Position numbers and translations under genes: made by a program. 64,000 nucleotides of DNA. Source: Anaeramoeba ignava. Its lineage: Eukaryota > Metamonada > Anaeramoebidae. Positions within the stretch are counted from its first letter, which is position 1; every line of letters begins with the position of its first letter. The DNA is taken from assembly GCA_028826165.1 (NCBI GenBank), contig JAPDFW010000139.1, positions 52,501 to 116,500 of the forward strand. The letters are read 5' to 3'. The notes beneath the pieces were generated by a model. The model saw only the letters and a list, made by a program, of their open reading frames with translations. It had not been told where the DNA came from and searched no databases. Positions 59,065 through 64,000 of the stretch are shown here, one piece after another.

Positions 59065-62000
59065 ATGAATTTATCAAACAACACAAAATATTTTATAAAA
59101 GTTTTTCTTTATTATACAAAAGAAAAAGAAAAAGAAATACCTATAAAAATGTCTTTAAAATACAAAGATCGATATTATGATATTTATAAATCAAAATCAA
59201 TTAATAATGTTTGGTTTGGTTCTTTTAAAGGAATAAATGATTTAAAACGAAATGAATACAAGGAAGTTGAGGATAACATTTCAAATAATATTTTTCGTAT
59301 CCAATTTAATTGTGAAATTGAAATAACTTTATCAAAAAATGTTTTTTCAAAAGAAGTTTTTTTGATTTCGGATCAAATTGAAAATCAAAATCAAGGCCCA
59401 TCAAGAAAACCTCAAATAAAAAAGGAAAGGAGACCTACCAATGAAGAAGAAAAAGAATATCAAAATCAAAATCAAATTCAAATTCAAATTCAAAATCAAA
59501 TTCAAAATCAAATTCAAAATCAAAATCAAAATCAAAATCAAAATCAAAATCAAAATCAAAATCAAAATCAAAATCAAAATCAAAATCAAAATATAAATCA
59601 AAATCAAAATCAAAATATATTATTCTTTTATGGAGTTATTTATCAAAAATCAAAAAAGAACATTTCTATAAATAAAGAAATGATTGTTGATCTTTTACAA
59701 ACATTTTTTATCAACGAAATAATGCAAAGTTCTTTAAATACACAACAAATAATTATTAATTATTATAAAGGAACTGATTCCTTATTGAAAAATCAGTTTC
59801 TTATAAAAGGTGAAAAGCAAAATCTCAATTTAAAAATTAATGAAATTGTGAAGATGCTTTATGAAAAATTTTTTGAAAAAGATGAAAATATTATAAATTC
59901 TTTCTCAAAAGAAACTATATTTTGTTATTTACTATTATCAAAATTTCACAATCCTTTTACTCAATATATATTCAATTTTTTAGAAAAATCTCCTCAAAAA
60001 ATGAAAGAATTATCTCAAATAGTTGAAGAAGTTTCTGGTAATACTCAAGAGATTAGTAAAGTTAAGACAAATTTTTACAAATTGTTTAACGTTTTCAAAG
60101 AATCAAATTCAAATAATATTCTGTTCTTTCTTCCTTTATTTATTACATTATTTGAAGAAAAAGATTGGAAAACAATTTCACAAAATTATGATACAAAAAA
60201 ACTTACAAACGATATAAATATTTTGATTCAAGAATATTTAGATTCTGAAAAGACTATTTTCTTATTTTTATCAAAATTAGTTGATCCTATATTTTTTCCA
60301 AAATATGAAGATATTCTTGTTAAGATTATAAAAGATTTTTTAAAAGAAAAAAAAGATAATTTACTGGAATATTTGATTATAAAAGATTTTTCATTAGCTT
60401 TTTTGCTTATTCGAAAAATGAAATTTCAAAATTTATTTGAATATTTTGATACTTTTGATAAAATTTATCGAAGAACAAAAAAAATACTCGAAATTCTAAA
60501 AGAAAATTCAAATCAAATTCAAAACCAAATCCAAATAATAAAAATAAATGAATATATATCTTCTCTTGAATTAATAATTATTGAAAATATTCAAAGAAAT
60601 AATTTTCCTTATAACGCAACTCCTATTGAATGTTTAAATATAATCAACGATCCAAAAATATTAAACTATTTATCAAGTTTTGAAACATTCTTATCTAAAT
60701 ATATCAAAGATTTTATTCAAGAAAAATATAAATTAATTTTAAAAGAAAAAGAAAATTTGAAAGAAAAAGAAATTCCTTTACGAATACATATTTTATATTG
60801 GGAATCACTTATTGGAGATAATTTTCCTAATGAAAAACAAACTTTCATTTTATTTTTAAAAAATATTTCTCAAGAAAATCAAGATTCATGGATTTCATTA
60901 TTAAAGTTATTTAAGTATTTCCAGGAAAAGGGAATTGAAAAGGAAAATGAAATTGAATTTGAATTTTTCCAAAAAATTCAAAAATATGATAAAGAAATTC
61001 AATATTCATTTCAAAAAATAGATAAAATTGAAATAGATTTTTCAATATTAGAAGAAACATTTAAACAAAAATATTTCTTTTCAAATATTTGGGATTTATA
61101 TTCAAAAATTTCATTTCAAAAAATTGAACGACTTTATCAAGAATTATTCCAAAGAAAAACTGTTTTATCAAAACTAAACAAAAATATAGTTTGGAATCAT
61201 TTCGAAAATTATCCAAAAATTCCCAAAGTTTTAGCAAATTTTAATTCAAAAAACATCAAAGATCTCAAATTATCAATTAAGGAATTAGGAATCAATTTTG
61301 GCTTATTCCAACAAATTTTGAAATTTCAAAAAAGTGAAATCTTTATTAATTATATTTGGATTCCAAAATTGAAATTAAAATTAAAATCAAAATCATTATC
61401 AAAATCATTACAAAATCAAAAACCAAAATTAAATTTAAACCCTTTATCAATTTCAAATCAAAATCAAAATCAAAATCAAAACCAAAACCAAAAAAAATTA
61501 TCAATGAATAATTTTCATAAAATATTAAAAGAAATGATAAACAAAAGAAATGAAATTTTATTTGAAATTACAGATCAAAAAATTAAATTAAGTCAACTTG
61601 ATAAATTTTTCCCTTTAGAAAAAGGAATAGATTGGATAAATAATGAATTAAAAATATTTTTAGAAGAATCTCAAAATGAAAAATCAGAGAATAATATTCT
61701 ACAGTTATCAAATCAAATCCAAAATTTCCATGAATATAACAAAAACTTCAAAAAAATTCCAAAATGGAAATATCAATTTTTTTCATATTTTAAATTTCAA
61801 AATGAAGATTATACAAAATTTTTCCAAGAATCTTGGCAAAAAAATCAAAAATTACAAGATTTATCTAAATTAAATGGAATATTAAAAGAATTGAACGAAA
61901 TTCCTTCTAATATTTTCTTTTCTCAACAAAATATTCTAAATTTAATCCCAAATATTATTTCTCTTTCCAAAAAATTTCAAAATGAAAAAAAGTTCGATAA

Positions 62001-64000
62001 GTTCATCGAAAAATCTATTCATTTTAAAAAAATGAAAAATATAATCAAAAATTTAAGAAAAAGAATGAAAGAATACATTTTAATTCAAGAAAGTTTTGAA
62101 TCTTTCCAAAATTTGATTCAAATTATCAAAAAATCTGAAGAAAATCAAAAACCTTGGCAATTTAGTGAAAATGATACTCAAGAATTAATTAATTTTTTTC
62201 CAAAAGATAATTCAAATTTTAAAAAGAAAATATTAAATAATTTATCTGAAATTTTTGGAAAAAAAAATATGCTCTTTCAATTTAATTATTTACCAAAAAA
62301 TGAATTAATATTCTCTTGTCAAAATAAGGAGAATACTTATAAAACATTCAATTTTGATAATTTCCTTCAAATTAAAATCATTTCTCAAAATATAAAACAA
62401 AATGAACTTTTCTCAGAAAATGATCCAATACAAAAATATTTGAATTTATTCCAAAAAATTTTTCCAATAATCAAGAAAATGTTCAAAACTTGTGTTGAAT
62501 TAAAGAAACTTTATATTATTGAATCAAATAATCAATATGAAAAAGTTATTGAATATTCTTCAATAAATGAATCAGATAAATTTAAAAATGAATTGATCAA
62601 AAACGAAAAAGAACTTTCTCAAAAATTATTAAATTGGAAAAAAGAAAAAGATTTAATCAAACAAAATCATTTCGTTTATTCATTTTTTTCTCAAGAACAG
62701 CTTTTTGAAATTATGAATCTCTGTTTTTCAACATCTCTTCAAAATAACCATAATTTATTTCTTCTTCTTCGTTTATTTAATCCAAATTTAACTCATGAAG
62801 ATTTAATAGAATTTAGAATTAATATTATTCCTGAATTTGATCCTTCAACTAATTTAAAAAATTTTATTGAACAATTAAGCAATTTAATTTCATTTAAAAA
62901 TTCAATTCAACAAAGATTAATACAATTTAAAAAGGAAATTCAAAAATAACAAACAAATTTAATCATTTATTCAAAAATGAAAAATCAGTTCAAAATTCAA
63001 AAATTTTCTTTTACAAAATTGATAAAAAAATTCAAGTTTATGAAATATTAACAAGTTTATATTTTGGATATTGTAATCATTTACCATTAAAAGAAAATGT
63101 TCTGATTTGTAATTCAAAAAATACAAATCAATCTGATATTGAAAATTTCTTCAATATTTATAAATTTTATAATCAAGAAAAACCAAAAATTAATCACAAA
63201 AAACATTTATTTTCAATTTTACATGTTCAAAAATTATCTCAACTTTGTTCAAATTTTTTAATTCAGAAAATTCAACAAATTTCTTTTGAAACTCATTTTC
63301 CATTAATCATTTTCTTTTATCAAAAAGATAATTATCAAATTCCAAATATTGTTTCTCATTTCCCTAATTTTTTGATTTCAGAAAAAATTGAATCAATACC
63401 AGAAGAAGATTTAAAATCAATTTTCAAAAACCATTTCAAAAATTATAAGAGAATTAAATTATTTACTTCTAAAATTCCAGGAATGGGAAAAACTCATCAA
63501 ATTCGTAAATATTTTTATGAAAAATATAATCAAGATCAAAATCAAGAAAACAAAGCAATTTATTTATATATCAAAATTTCAAAAGGAACAAAATCAGAAA
63601 TTATTCAAGAAATTAATCAAATTTTAAACAAAAATTCAATTAATTTCCAAAACAAAATTAAATTTCTTCATATTGATTTAACTTTCTCTCCTATTTTAGA
63701 AACTTTGGATTTTCTTTGGGAATTATCAATGTGGAATTCATTTGAAGATGAAAGAAAATTAGAAAATAATTTAATTTGGATTTTTGATGATTCTTTTAAA
63801 ATTGTTTTTGAAATTCCAAGTTATATTAAATCAAGTTCAGAAAATGGTTTAAATAATTTTCCTCCATTAAAATATTTTAAAGAAAAAGAATGTAAAATGA
63901 ACTCTGATAATTTTTCCTTTTCTTCTTATCCAATATTAAATTTTCAAATTGAAAAAGAAGAAAATCCAGAATTAAAAAAAATTGCCAATTTAATTCAATC
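59065..64000 (+). CDS. Giant AAA+ protein, RNF213/mysterin-like, 5' part (runs off the edge, one frameshift)
   Basis: The first frame (59065–62949) encodes 1,294 residues with few recognisable motifs. It has a hexamer-coded QN tract (residues ~132–190), then long helical segments with Ile/Leu/Phe-rich repeats. A second frame, shifted by one base, is open from about 62943 to the window end. Adding one A to the five-A run at 62943–62947 joins the two. The second part has a Walker A motif (IPGMGKTH, about 63478–63501), then HIDLTFSPILETLDFLWEL and NLIWIFDD, which resemble the first AAA region of RNF213. RNF213 is a giant ATPase and E3 ligase; the RING part would lie beyond this window. The family call is tentative. 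Confidence 0.6.

Overview
The window is nuclear DNA of a very AT-rich unicellular eukaryote. Genes are split by GT–AG introns, the products are eukaryote-specific (TOR, PTEN, TRIM37, cornichon, UNC50, TMCO1, phosphatidylserine synthase), and intergenic spacers are often only 50–220 bp. Introns and a few spacers are filled with A/T-only hexamers, 10–17-mers and two long-unit satellites. The gene set, the SH3/BTB/RNF213-like families and the intron style would suit a free-living anaerobic amoeboid protist such as Anaeramoeba, but that placement is inference.

Layout from left to right: low-complexity DNA (1–957); a USP25/28-type deubiquitinase (958–4118, −); a giant SH3-repeat scaffold (4267–13532, −); TMCO1 (13702–14871, +); an ankyrin–BTB protein (15016–19635, +); a complete TOR kinase in 8 exons (19819–30785, −); a BRSK/SAD-type kinase (30998–33781, −); an 18-copy ~142-bp satellite; phosphatidylserine synthase (36784–39810, +); a crotonase-fold enzyme (40041–41782, +); a coiled-coil protein (41907–42470, −) beside a 12-mer array; a small QN-rich gene pair (43795–44681); TRIM37 (44733–46951, −); cornichon (47174–47611, +); UNC50 (48075–49572, −); a four-helix membrane protein whose first intron is a 2.8-kb 11-bp satellite (49755–53994, +); PTEN (54192–56266, −); the ribosome-biogenesis factor ESF2/ABT1 (56350–57890, −); a ~155-bp satellite; and the 5' part of a giant AAA+ protein resembling RNF213 (59065 to the edge, +).

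The most striking observation is in the ankyrin–BTB gene. Nearly every ankyrin repeat is its own exon. The joints between repeats hold nine candidate exons of exactly three bases, each flanked by AG and GTA. The number at each joint (2, 2, 2, 2, 1) is exactly the number of residues otherwise missing from the 33-residue ankyrin register. Two of them sit at either end of a 2.27-kb A/T repeat intron.

The genes do not form an operon. Several act in growth control (TOR, PTEN, BRSK), ubiquitin signalling (USP25/28, TRIM37, the RNF213-like protein) and early secretory or ER membrane functions (TMCO1, cornichon, UNC50, phosphatidylserine synthase). Three single-base frame breaks (USP gene, SH3 gene, RNF213-like gene) look like uncorrected sequencing indels. 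One in-frame stop in the SH3 gene and one apparently missing mini-exon in the crotonase gene may reflect collapse of repeats. All gene models were built by reading splice sites and protein families by eye; no alignment program was run.
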